In this document: positions 39,405 through 52,000 of the stretch, piece after piece | Position numbering within the stretch: position 1 is the first letter of the stretch | Layout of the letters: each line of letters starts with the position of its first letter | NCBI GenBank assembly: GCA_014526335.1 | Contig: JACTAT010000033.1 | Coordinates: 425,410 to 489,409, forward strand | Source: Chrysaora quinquecirrha | Lineage: Eukaryota > Cnidaria > Scyphozoa > Semaeostomeae > Pelagiidae | Reading direction: 5' to 3' | Length of the DNA: 64,000 bases | Made by a program: the position numbers and the translations under genes | The notes under the pieces: generated by a model | Seen by the model: the letters and a program-made list of their open reading frames with translations, nothing else | What the model was told of the DNA's origin: nothing | Database searches by the model: none

Positions 39405-39634
39405 GTCGCATTTTATATCAACTTAAATTGCGTTAGAAAAGCATGGGTTGATTGTTCAATGCCAAAGAAACGAGGGGTTCCTTATCAATTTTCTGAAAAT
39501 TTTCCCACCCTAGGCTTGTAAGGGACCTTGTCTAGCAATTTTCCAACCTGGCTATGAATTCGAATTGTTATTGCCAGGCCTGCTCTCAGACTCACACTGA
39601 TCAAATCAGTAGAGTTTTGACTAGGAGCTATCGC

Positions 39635-39640
39635 AATAAA
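39635..39640 (+). terminator. Polyadenylation signal of the 38853 gene
   Basis: First AATAAA downstream of the stop at 39404. Confidence 0.45.
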
Positions 39641-40038
39641 AGAAACAGGGGCTAGGGAGCAGCACGGACAATTTTTATCAAGTGTGTTTCAAGACACTTT
39701 TTCTTGAACCAATGCAACATGCTTGCCTGCTTGCAAGACCTTTCCCGTCACCCTCTACTGTATAACAACATTTGGATATAACGTATTTAAGTAGCAGATT
39801 ATTTTTTCGTAGATTGTAGAAATGATTATTGACGCACGGACCTTTGTTAGGGTCAGGCAGGGAACTGTAAATAATTGTATTTTTGTCTGTTTTTATACAC
39901 CGTACACTGCATTCACCACGTTGCTTTCCGAAAAAGAATAGCTTCCATATTTGTGTAATGTTGTGTGTGTAAAAAGCGTATTTTGGCTTCGTACAGTAAA
40001 AATAATAACATTGAAAGTAGTGACGTATCTTGTTATAT

Positions 40039-40438
40039 GTAGATCATTTCAGTAGAATTTAAATTTTTCAAAATAGCAAGATATCAATTTTTCGATGCAA
40101 AAATCGTATAAAGCACCCAAACATTATTATAAGTGCAAAGTTTTACTGCCTCAGCGTGTGTATTATCGATTTTACGAGCGTCCAAAGTTTACAATTTTAT
40201 AAGGGCTTTGACCGTGTGGGGTAAAAAGTTTCACCAAGTTCATTTTTTACGATCAAAGCCTTTATGCAATCGGGAACTTTGAATACTCATAAAATTAAGA
40301 ACACAAGCGCTAGGACAGCGAAACTTTGTACCTAGACTAAGTTTTGGCTGCTTTTTAAGATTTTCATATATAAAACTCGATGTCATGTGATTTCGAAACA
40401 TTTTAATGCTGTCTGACGTCACACCGAAATGATCTATT
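40039..40438. mobile_element. Dispersed repeat, family 4, copy with both ends
   Basis: Ends TAGATCATTTCAGT and ACCGAAATGATCTA form about 14-bp inverted repeats; about 400 bp; homologous to 16187-16565. No coding capacity. Confidence 0.82.
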
Positions 40439-40648
40439 TTCATGAGCCATGAGCCTCTTGGGTGCACCCCACACCCCCACTAAGTCGGCTGGCACCCACT
40501 TGAGTATTTAGTAAAAGCGAAAATATTGTATAAAATGTGTCTTTATTAATCTTGACTGCATTCGATCCGATCTTGTCGTTGTTTTTATACGTCTTATTTA
40601 ACGTGCAGGGAACACGGAGCCAGAGAGAGAGAGACATGATTGATGTTG

Positions 40649-41055
40649 TACACGCTTTTTTTATAAGGAACCTACCTCAAGTCCTAGTTCTTAAAGTTCC
40701 TTATTTTTGGACCTCTTTTGAGGCAATTTTAGTTAAAAAAAGTTCCTTAATAGTTCCTTAATTTTAGCTGCACATACAGTGGTTTTAACAATAAAAGAGA
40801 GACACTTGCATGTGAGAAAAGCTCGAGACTACTCAAGGAAACATTTGATACATGCTTAACGTACAATTTACGTGATTTTCGACTGCAAATGAATGGAACC
40901 GGCTTTCTAATTCTTGATTTTTTGCAGTGATAAAACTATTCAACAATGAAAAGTTCTTTAGTTATTTTCTCTCTAGTAGTATAAGTTCGTTAAATTTTCG
41001 GGCCTTCTACATGTAGGTTCCTTATAAAGTGGTTCTTTATAAAAAAAAGCGTGTA
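40649..41055. mobile_element. MITE-like element, family 1, best-preserved copy
   Basis: Ends tacacgctttttttataagg and tctttataaaaaaaagcgtgta-type are inverted repeats. Inside are AGTTCCTTA motifs and the block ggccttctacatgtaggttc. About 407 bp, non-coding. Confidence 0.88.
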
Positions 41056-41770
41056 CGTAACTCTGTTGATGATTACTGCTGACTGACTTTGCTCAACTGA
41101 CTAACGAATTTACGTTACAATACAATTTATAACGACATGAATAATTACGAAAACTGTGAAAAATACAAAATTAAAAGAAGTAAAAGTGTTAACGAGGAGG
41201 AAAACGTATTGAAAGTTAAAACAAAACAAGCGAAAGTTGTTTGCTAGCAACGATGTTGTTTCGCAGTTGCTAGTGTAGCTAGTAAGAATGACGCTACAAG
41301 TAGATTGGCCGTTTTGGGCAGTGACCAATCGCTTTGCTTTGCCACTGCGCACGTTCCATCCCAAAGCTCAATTTCTAAGGAAGGTACCCAATATTTCGAG
41401 GAACAACGTTGTCCCTTTTTTCAATTTTAATAATTTTGAAATATTGCTTTCTTTGCCTTACTGTAGCCTCAAGCGAATGCTTTGGCTATGATTGGGCAAT
41501 CGTCTAATTTTGTTGCAAAATTAATTGCTTTCTTGTTTTTACTGGGAATTTGTTATGAAATTTCGCGCTCATTCTGCGGCACATTCTGTGCTTCGTGCGG
41601 TAATCTTGAAAATTTTTATTTGACGCATAATTATGCAATATTATGTATAATTATGCATAATTAATCAGTATGTCATAACATTTTCCGCATATTTGATTAG
41701 TTTCTGTTGTTGTGAGGAAGAGGGTAGGCCAGCTGCTTTTGATGAAAGAAAAAGAGCATTAAAAATAAAG

Positions 41771-42298
41771 ATGAACTCTGTTTACAGTTTTTGTCTCTTT
41801 CTAGCAACAGTCCTGCTTATAATTTCACTCGGAACACAACCAGTGAAAGCAACATCAGACGCTGATTGCCAGAAAAAGAACTCAACTTGCTACGTCTGCA
41901 CAGAGCTTTCAGCATGCTACTGGTGCGAACCATCAAAACAATGCAAAAAGTATCCTCTGAAGTCGATCGTACCCAGAGACTGCACAAAACATCAATGGTT
42001 TTATAAACAGTGCACTGTTGCTGGTTACTGGTTGATAATTGTCATTCCGTGTGTGGGAATATTCCTTCTTATATGCCTTGGTTGCTGCATTTGGTGCTGC
42101 TGTTGTAGAGAATCGAAAGCGAAAAAGGAAGAAAGATTTAGGCTCGAAGATGCTCGTCTGAACAGAGAAAAAGAACGACGAAAAGCTGCCCATTCGCAAA
42201 AGAAGGCTGACAGACAAGGAAAAGTCGATGAAATTCGTAAGAAATATGGATTATATCAGCATGAACCATCTTATCAAAAAATGCAGGAAATGGAATGA
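41771..42298 (+). CDS. PTTG1IP: PTTG1IP-like type I membrane protein, intronless
   Basis: 175 residues; human PTTG1IP (PBF) is 180. The start is the first ATG in frame; upstream in-frame codons exist but none is ATG. Order of features: signal peptide (MNSVYSFCLFLATVLLIISL, 1-28), Cys-rich PSI-like ectodomain (CQKKNSTCYVCTELSACYWC, then EPSKQCKKYP and CTKHQWFYKQC, 33-77), transmembrane helix (about 80-102), a juxtamembrane Cys cluster (CCIWCCCC) likely palmitoylated, a charged coiled coil (EERFRLEDARLNREKERRKA and on), and a C-terminal Tyr-based tail with YGLYQHEPSYQKM. In vertebrates the protein binds securin and helps its nuclear entry; the role here is inferred. The single-exon form contrasts with intron-containing vertebrate genes. 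AATAAA at 42535-42540. Confidence 0.93.
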   Translation: MNSVYSFCLFLATVLLIISLGTQPVKATSDADCQKKNSTCYVCTELSACYWCEPSKQCKKYPLKSIVPRDCTKHQWFYKQCTVAGYWLIIVIPCVGIFLLICLGCCIWCCCCRESKAKKEERFRLEDARLNREKERRKAAHSQKKADRQGKVDEIRKKYGLYQHEPSYQKMQEME

Positions 42299-42534
42299 AT
42301 TTAATTTTGCCCAATGACAGTTTTTCTAAATTTTGCACGAACACAAATTTTGCTTACAAAAAACTGTCAACAAAAACAGGTTTCTTTTTATTAGTTGCCA
42401 TTTCCATTCAATTTAGAACAAGTTATGTTACTTTATTTCCTAAATGGGATCATTATTATTATTAATTGTCCTTCACCCATTTCTTGTTGGTTTTACAATT
42501 AAAATTGTTGACTTGGAAGAAAAAAGTTGTAAAT

Positions 42535-42540
42535 AATAAA
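42535..42540 (+). terminator. Polyadenylation signal of PTTG1IP-like gene
   Basis: AATAAA 237 nt after the stop codon. Confidence 0.6.
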
Positions 42541-42646
42541 GGAAAGCATTAAGCATGTCTTTTGTGAATTTGAACTCTTTCTCAATAAGTAGCATTACAA
42601 TGTGGATGTGGTAATTTTAATTGCAACCATAAGTATGCCATGAGAA

Positions 42647-42884
42647 TACTCTCTTTTTTATAAGCAACTAAGGGCTGAGATTTGCTCAAATGTTTGGTTG
42701 AAATCCCTATTTTTATACAATACATCATTGCAAACTTGTCAATTGCATTGAACAGCATGAAAGGAGCCAGAAAAAGAGATTTTAGGGGGTACCCAGTCAT
42801 TCTGTGAGGGCTGAAAGACCAGATACATTAAGCAACTTCGAGGGCTGGACAGGTAGTCAAGTTGCTTTTTAAAAAAAAGGTGTA
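42647..42884. mobile_element. MITE-like element, family 2
   Basis: Starts tactctcttttttataagca act and ends aagttgctttttaaaaaaaa ggtgta. Internal agggctgaga and gagggctggac match 7903-8290. About 238 bp. Confidence 0.8.
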
Positions 42885-43034
42885 CTACTCTTGGGTGCTT
42901 AATTGCCATCCTCCTTATTAACTGTTTGAAAGTTTCCAGCTCCCCTGAATGATAATGGCCCTTCCAATTCTAGACATTTTTGTCTTTCCCCAGCCTAAGC
43001 CCCTAGATTACAATTCTCAAAATAGAAATTCTCT

Positions 43035-46000
43035 ATTATATTAGGTCGAATTAAGGGAAAAAAGTCCCCCTCGGAAAATCGCCTGAAAAGGAAAGTCTGG
43101 CAGAAAATAGGCTAAAATAAAGGGTTTGGAAAGCTCCCTTTTCTCTAAAATCCTTGCAAATAATTACCACCAGACACCCAAATAGCCTCACGGGCGTAAA
43201 AGAAGTAATTTTCCATCACATGAGGTTGAATTTGGAAGAAAACATTCCCCTAGAAAAAAAGGACAAAAACGCAGTGGACAAAAAAGGGACAAAAAGTGGC
43301 AAAATGGCCAAAAATCGGCAAAAATCAAGGAGTTTTGAAAACTCCCTTTTTTCTCTAGAAATAATTAAAAATACCTACCAGAACCTCTAAAAATTGCCTC
43401 TAGGAGGTAAATAATGTAATTTAACATCACTTTAGGTCGAATTAGGAAGAAAAACTATGCAAAGAAACTCGCCAAAAAGGCAAGTCTATAGCCTTGCCAA
43501 ATGGTCGAAAAATTAGCCAAAAACAGGGGTTTTGAAAACACCCTTTTTTCTCCAGAAATACTTAGAAATACCTACCAGAACCCCATAGAATAGCCTTTAG
43601 GGGGTAAATAATGTAATTTAATATTACTTTATGTCCTATTAGGAAGAAAAATCTACCCAAAAAAATTCGTCAAAAAGGCAAGTCTATAGCCTTGCCGAAT
43701 GGCCGAAAATTTGCAAAAACAGGGGTTTTGAAAACACCCTTTTTTATCCAGAAATACCTAGAAATACCTACCAGAACCCCTTAAAATAGCCTCTAAGGGG
43801 TAAATAATGTAATTTACAATCACTTTAGGTTGAATTAGGAAGAAAAAACTACACTAAAAAAGTCGCCAAAAAGGCAAGTCTATAGCCTTGTCAAATGGCC
43901 GAAAAAAAGAAAAAAAATCAGGGGTTTTGAAAGCACCATTTTTTCTCCAGAAACACTTAGAAATACATACAAGAACCCCTTAAAATAGCCTCTAAGGGGT
44001 AAATAATGTAATTAACAATCACTTTAGGTCGAATTAGGAAGGAAAAACGACACTAAAAAAATCGCCAAAAAGGCAAGTCTATAGCCTGTCAAATGGCCGA
44101 AAAAAAGAAAAAAATCAGAGGTTTTGAAAACACCATTTTTTCTCCAGAAACACTTAGAAATAACTACCAGAACCGCTTAGAATAGCCTCTAAGGGGTAAA
44201 TAATGTAATTTAACATCACTTTAGGTCGAATTAGGAAGAAAAATTTATCCAAAAAAAATCGCCAAAAAGGCAAGTCTATAGCCTTGCCAAATGGCCGAAA
44301 ATTAGACAAAATCGGGGGTTTCGAAAACACCATTTTTTCTCCAGAAATACTTAGAAATACCTACCAGAACCCCATAGAATAGCCCCTAAGTGGTAAATAA
44401 TGTAGTTTAATATTACTTTAGGTCGTATTAGGAAGAAAAAACTACCCAAAAAAATTCGTGAAAAAGGCAAGTCAATAGCCTTGCCAAATGGCCGAAAATT
44501 AGCCAAAAACAGGGGTTTTGAAAACACCCTTTTTTCTCCAGAAATACTTAGAAATACCTACCAGAACCCCATAGAATGGCCTCTAAGGGGCAAATAATGT
44601 AATTTTATATCTTTTTAGGTCGAATTAGGAAGAAAAACTACCCAAAGAAATTCGCCAAAAAGGCAAGTCTATAGCATTGCAAAATGGCCGAAAATGAGCC
44701 AAAAGCAGGGGTTTTGAAAACACCCTCTTTTCTCTAGAAATACTTAGAAATACCTACCAGAACCCCAAAGAATAGCCTTTAGGGGGTAAATAATGTAATT
44801 TAATATTACTTTATGTCCTATTAGGAAGAAAAAACTACCCAAAAAAATTCGTGAAAAAGGCAAGTCAATAGCCTTGCCAAATGGCCGAAAATTAGCCAAA
44901 AACAGGGGTTTTGAAAACACCCTTTTTTCTCCAGAAATACATAGAAATACCTACCAGAACCCCATAGAATGGCCTCTAAGGGGCAAATAATGTAATTTTA
45001 TATCTTTTTAGGTCGAATTAGGAAGAAAAACTACCCAAAGAAATTCGCCAAAAAGGCAAGTCTATAGCATTGCAAAATGGCCGAAAATTAGCCAAAAACA
45101 GGGGTTTTGAAAACACCCTTTTTCTCCATAAATACTTAGAAATACCTACCAGAACCCCAAAAAATAGCCTTTATGGGGTAAATAATGTAATTTAATATTA
45201 CTTTATGTCCTATTAGGAAGAAAAAACTACCCAAAAAAATTCGTCAAAAAGGCAAGTCTATAGCCTTGCCGAATGGCCGAAAATTAACAAAAAACAGGTG
45301 TTTTGAAAACACCCTTTTTTCTCCAGAAATACTTAGAAATACCTACCAGAACCCCTTAGAATAGCCTCTAAGGGGCAAATAATGTAATTTTATATCACTT
45401 TACGTCGTATTAGGAAGAAAAACTACCCAAAAAAATTCACCAAAAAGGCAAGTGTATAGCATTGCAAAATGGCGCAAAATTAGCCAAAAACAGGGGTTTT
45501 GAAAACACCCTCTTTTCCCCAGAAATACTTAGAAATACCCACCAGAACCCCATAGAGTAGCCTTCAGTGGGTAAATAATAAATTTTAATATTACTTTAGG
45601 TCGAATTAGGAAGAAAAACTACCCAAAAAAATTCGCCAAAAGGCAAGTCTATAGCCTTGCAAAATGGCCGAAAATTAGCCAAAAACAGGGGTTTTGAAAA
45701 CACCTTTTTTCTCCAGAAAAACATAGAAAAACATACCAGAACCCCTTAGAATGGCCTCTAGGGGGTACATAATGCAATGTAATATTACTTTAGGTCGTAT
45801 TAGGAAGAAAAATCTACCCAAAAAAATTCGTCAAAAGGCAAGTCTATAGCCTTGCCAAATGGCCGAAAATTAGAAAAAACAGGGTTTTGAAAACACCATT
45901 TTTCTCCAGAAATACTTAGAAATACCTACCAGAACCCCTTAGAATAGCCTCTAAGGGGTAAATAATGTAATTTAATATCACTTTAGGTCGAATTAGGAAG

Positions 46001-49000
46001 AAAAACGACACAAAAAATCGCCAAAAGGCAAGTCAAAAGCCTTGTCAAATGGCCGAAAAAAGAAAAAATCAGAGGTTTTGAAAACACCATTTTTCTCCAG
46101 AAACACTTAGAAATAACTACCAGAACCACTTAGAATAGCCTCTAAGGGGTAAATAATGTAATTTAACATCACTTTAGGTCGAATTAGGAAGAAAAATTTA
46201 TCCAAAAAAATCGCCAAAAGGCAAGTCTATAGCCTTGCCAAATGGCCGAAAATTAGCCAAAATCAGGGTTTTGAAAACACCATTTTTCTCCAGAAATACT
46301 TAGAAATACCTACCAGAACCCCATAGAATAGCCTTTAAGTGGTAAATAATGTAATTTAATATTACTTTAGGTCGTATTAGGAAGAAAAAACTACCCAAAA
46401 AAATTCGTGAAAAAGGCAAGTCAATAGCCTTGCCAAATGGCCGAAAATTAGCCAAAAACAGGGGTTTTGAAAACACCCTTTTTTCTCCAGAAATACTTAG
46501 AAATACCTACCAGAACCCCATAGAATGGCCTCTAAGGGGCAAATAATGTAATTTTATATCTTTTAGGTCGAATTAGGAAGAAAAACTACCCAAAGAAATT
46601 CGCCAAAAAGGCAAGTCTATAGCATTGCAAAATGGCCGAAAATTAGCCAAAAACAGGGGTTTTGAAAACACCCTCTTTTCTCCAGAAATACTTAGAAATA
46701 CCTACCAGAACCCCATAGAATAGCCTTCAGGGGGTAAATAATGTATTTTAATATTACTTTATGTCCTATTAGGAAGAAAAACTACCCAAAAAATTCGTCC
46801 AAAAGGCAAGTCTATAGCCTTGCCAAATGGCGAAAATTAGCCAAAAACAGGGGTTTTGAAAACACCTTTTTTCTCCAGAAATACTTAGAAATACCTACCA
46901 GAACCCCATAGAATAGCCTCTAGGGGTAAATAATGTAATTTAATATCACTTTAGGTCGTGTTAGGAAGAAAAACTACCCAAAAAAATTCGTCAAAAGGCA
47001 AGTCTATAGCCTTGCAAAATGGCCGAAAATTAGCCAAAAACAGGGTTTTGAAAACACCATTTTTCTCCAGAAATACTTAGAAATACCTACCAGAACCCCA
47101 AAAAATAGCCTCTAAGGGGTAAATAATGTAATTTAATATTCTTTACTTTAGGTACCCAAAAAATTCGTCAATCTATAGCCTTGCCAAGGAAAATTAGCCA
47201 AAACAGGGTTTTGAAAACACCCTTTTTCTCCAAAATACTTAGAAATACCTACCAGAACCCCAAAAGGCAAATAATGTCTTTAATTAGGAAGAAAAACTAC
47301 CCAAAAAATTCGTCATATGGCCGAAAAAAGAAAAAAAAGGCAAGTCAGAGGGGTTTTGAAAACACCATTTTTCTCCAGAAATACTTAGAAATACCTACCA
47401 GAACCCCTTAGAATAGCCTCTAAGGGGTAAATAATGTAATTTAATATCACTTTAGGTCGAATTAGGAAGAAAAATTATCCAAAAAAATCGCCAAAAGGCA
47501 AGTCTATAGCCTTGCCAAATGGCCGAAAATTAGACAAAAACAGGGGTTTTGAAAACACCATTTTTTCTCCAGAAATACTTAGAAATACCTACCAGAACCC
47601 CATAGAATAGCCCCTAAGTGGTAAATAATGTAGTTTAATATTACTTTAGGTCGTATTAGGAAGAAAAAACTACCCAAAAAAATTCGTGAAAAAGGCAAGT
47701 CAATAGCCTTGCCAAATGGCCGAAAATTAGCCAAAAACAGGGGTTTTGAAAACACCCTTTTTTCTCCAGAAATACTTAGAAATACCTACCAGAACCCCAT
47801 AGAATGGCCTCTAAGGGGCAAATAATGTAATTTAATATCTTTTAGGTCGAATTAGGAAGAAAAACTACCCAAAAAATTCGCCAAAAGGCAAGTCTATAGC
47901 ATTGCAAAATGGCCGAAAATGAGCCAAAAACAGGGGTTTTGAAAACACCCTCTTTTCTCTAGAAATACTTAGAAATACCTACCAGAACCCCAAAGAATAG
48001 CCTTTAGGGGGTAAATAATGTAATTTAATATTACTTTATGGAAGAAAAACTACCTTCGTCAAAAAGGCAAGTCTATAGCCTTGAAATGGCCGAAAATTAG
48101 CCAAAAACAGGTAAAACACCAGAAATACTTAGAAATACCTCCAGAACCCCATAGAAAAAGGCAAGTCAATAGCCTTGCCAAAAAGGCAAGTGGCCGGCCG
48201 AAAATTAGCCAAAAACAGGGGTTTTGAAAACACCCTTTTTTCTCCAGAAATACATAGAAATACCTACCAGAACCCCATAGAATGGCCTCTAAGGGGCAAA
48301 TAATGTAATTTTATATCTTTTTAGGTCGAATTAGGAAGAAAAACTACCCAAAGAAATTCGCCAAAAAGGCAAGTCTATAGCATTGCAAAATGGCCGAAAA
48401 TTAGCCAAAAACAGGGGTTTTGAAAACACCCTCTTTTCTCTAGAAATACTTAGAAATACCTACCAGAACCCCAAAGAATAGCCTTTAGGGGGTAAATAAT
48501 GTAAGTTAATATTGCTTTATGTCCTATTAGGAAGAAAAAACTACCCAAAAAAATTCGTCAAAAAGGCAAGTCTATAGCCTTGCCAAGTGGTCGAAAATTA
48601 GCCAAAAACAGGGGTTTTGAAAACACCCTTTTTTCTCCAAAAATACTTAGAAATACCTACCAGAACCCCATAAAAAAGCCTCTAGGGGGTAAATAATGTA
48701 ATTTAATATTACTTTAGGTCGTATTAGGAAGAAAAAACTACCCAAAAAAATTCGTCACAAAGGCAAGTCTATAGCCTTGCCAAATGGCCGAAAATTAGCC
48801 AAAAACAGGGGTTTTGAAAACACCCTTTTTCTCCATAAATACTTAGAAATACCTACCAGAACCCCAAAAAATAGCCTTTATGGGGTAAATAATGTAATTT
48901 AATATTACTTTATGTCCTATTAGGAAGAAAAAACTACCCAAAAAAATTCGTCAAAAAGGCAAGTCTATAGCCTTGCCGAATGGCCGAAAATTAACAAAAA

Positions 49001-52000
49001 ACAGGTGTTTTGAAAACACCCTTTTTTCTCCAGAAATACTTAGAAATACCCACCAGAACCCCATAAAGTAGTCTTCAGTGGGTAAATAATAAATTTTAAT
49101 ATTACTTTATGTCCTATTAGGAAGAAAAAACTACCCAAAAAAATTCGTCCAAAAGGCAAGTGGTAGAAAATTAGCCAAAAACAGGGGCTTTGAAAACACC
49201 TTCCTTGCTCCAGAAATACTTAGAAATACCTACCAGAACCCCATAGAATAGCCTCTAGGGGGTAAATAATGTAATTTAATATCACTTTAGGTCGTGTTAG
49301 GAAGAAAAACTACCCAAAAAATTCGTCAAAAAGGCAAGTTTATAGCCTTGCAAAATCGCCCAAAATTAGAAAAAAACAGGGGTTTTGAAAACACCCTTTT
49401 TTCTCCAGAAATACTTAGAAATAGGTACCAGAACCCCATAGAATAGCCTTTATGGGGTAAATAATGTAATTTAATATTACTTTAGGTCGTATTAGGAAGA
49501 AAAAACTACTCAAAAAAATTCGCCAAAAGGCAAGTCTATAGCCTTGCCAAATGGCCGAAAATTAGCCAAAAACAGGGGCTTTGAAAACACCCTTTTTTCT
49601 CCAGAAATACTTAGAAGTACCAACCAGAACACCTTAGAATTGCCTCTAAGGGGCAAATAATGTAATTTAATATCATTTTAGGTCGAATTGGGAAGAAAAC
49701 ACTACACTAAAAAAATCGCCAAAAAGGCAAGTCTATAGCCTTGCCGAATGGCCGAAAATTAGCAAAAAACAGGTGTTTTGAAAACACCCTTTTATCTCCA
49801 GAAATACTTAGAAGTACCTACCAGAACACCTTAGAATTCCCTCTAAGGGGCAAATAATGTAATTTAATATTACTTTATGCCCTATTAGGAAGAAAAATCT
49901 ATCGAAAAAAATTCGTCAAAAAGGCAAGTCTATAGCCTTGCCGAATGGCCGAAAATTAGCAAAAAACAGGTGTTTTGAAAACACCCTTTTTTCTCCAGAA
50001 ATACTTAGAAATACCTACCAGAATCCCATAGAGTAGCCTTCAGTGGGTAAATAATAAATATTAATATTACTTTATGTCCTATTAGGAAGAAAAAACTACC
50101 CAAAAAAATTCGTGAAAAAGGCAAGTCTATAGCCTTGCCGAATGGCCGAAAATTAACAAAAAACAGGTGTTTTGAAAACACCCTTTTTTCTCCAGAAATA
50201 CTTAGAAATACCTACCAGAACCCCTTAGAATAACCTCTAAGGGGCAAATAATGTAATTTTATATCACTTTACGTCGAATTAGGAAGAAAAACTACCCAAA
50301 AAATTCGCCAAAAGGCAAGTCTATAGCATTGCAAAATGGCCGAAAATTAGCCAAAAACAGGGGTTTTGAAAACACCTCTTTTCTCCAGAAATACTTAGAA
50401 ATACCTACCAGAACCCCATAGAATAGCCTTCAGGGGTAAATAATAAATTTTAATATTACTTTATGTCCTATTAGGAAGAAAAACTACCCAAAAAATTCGT
50501 CCAAAAGGCAAGTCTATAGCCTTGCCAAATGGCCGAAAATTAGCCAAAACAGGGGTTTTGAAAACACCTTCTTTTTCTCCAGAAATACTTAGAAATACCT
50601 ACCAGAACCCCATAGAATAGCCTCTAGGGGGTAAATAATGTAATTTAATATCACTTTACGTCGTATTAGGAAGAAAAACTACCCAAAAAATTCTATAGCC
50701 AAAAAAAATTCGTCAAAAAGGCAAGTCTATAGCCTTGCAAAATGGCCGAAAATTAGCCAAAACAGGGGTTTTGAAAACACCTTTTTCTCCAGAAATACTT
50801 AGAAATACCTACCAGAACCCCATAGAATAGCCTCTAGGGGGTAAATAATGTAATTTAATATCACTTTAGGTCGTGTTAGGAAGAAAAACTACACAAAAAA
50901 TTCGTCAAAAGGCAAGTTTATAGCCTTGCAAAATCGCCCAAAACTAGAAAAAAACAGGGATTTTGAAAACACCATTTTTTCTCCAGAAACACTTAGAAAT
51001 ACATACAAGAACCCCTTAAAATAGCCTCTAAGGGGTAAATAATGTAATTAACAATCACTTTAGGTCGAATTAGGAAGGAAAAACGACACTAAAAAAATCG
51101 CCAAAAAGGCAAGTCAAAAGCCTTGTCATATGGCCGAAAAAAAGAAAAAAATCAGAGGTTTTGAAAACACCATTTTTTCTCCAGAAACACTTAGAAATAA
51201 CTACCAGAACCACTTAGAATAGCCTCTAAGGGGTAAATAATGTAATTTAACATCACTTTAGGTCGAATTAGGAAGAAAAATTTATCCAAAAAAAATCGCC
51301 AAAAAGGCAAGTCTATAGCCTTGCCAAATGGCCGAAAATTAGACAAAATCGGGGGTTTCGAAAACACCATTTTTTCTCCAGAAATACTTAGAAATACCTA
51401 CCAGAACCCCATAGAATAGCCTCTAAGGGGTAAATAATGTAGTTTAATATTACTTTAGGTCGTATTAGGAAGAAAAAACTACCCAAAAAAATTCGTGAAA
51501 AAGGCAAGTCAATAGCCTTGCCAAATGGCCGAAAATTAGCCAAAAACAGGGGTTTTGAAAACACCCTTTTTTCTCCAGAAATACTTAGAAATACCTACCA
51601 GAACCCCATAGAATGGCCTCTAAGGGGCAAATAATGTAATTTTATATCTTTTTAGGTCGAATTAGGAAGAAAAACTACCCAAAGAAATTCGCCAAAAAGG
51701 CAAGTCTATAGCATTGCAAAATGGCCGAAAATTAGCCAAAAACAGGGGTTTTGAAAACACCCTCTTTTCTCCAGAAATACTTAGAAATACCTACCAGAAC
51801 CCCAAAGAATAGCCTTTATGGGGTAAATAATGTAATTTAATATTACTTTATGTCCTATTAGGAAGAAAAAACTACCCAAAAAAATTCGTGAAAAAGGCAA
51901 GTCAATAGCCTTGCCAAATGGCCGAAAATTAGCCAAAAACAGGGTTTTGAAAACACCCTTTTTCTCCAGAAATACATAGAAATACCTACCAGAACCCCAT

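Larger units (their letters stand above)
39405..41770. other. Intergenic region with two MITE-like elements
   Basis: Contains a family-4 repeat (40039-40438) and a family-1 MITE (40649-41055). Between 41056 and 41770 there is only AT-rich unique sequence and the PTTG1IP-like leader. Confidence 0.7.
42299..43034. other. 3' flank of PTTG1IP-like gene and spacer to the satellite
   Basis: Holds the 3' UTR, a family-2 MITE (42647-42884) and about 150 nt of unique sequence before the first diverged satellite unit. Confidence 0.75.

Noticed and set aside
41693..41770. N-terminal extension of the PTTG1IP-like protein
   Set aside because: The upstream frame starts with TTG, not ATG; the ATG at 41771 gives a proper signal peptide.
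43154..43390. ORF of 78 codons and similar ones at 47181, 52180, 60248 and 62799
   Set aside because: Satellite by-products; they run across monomer boundaries, appear only in variant units, and most monomers break the frame.
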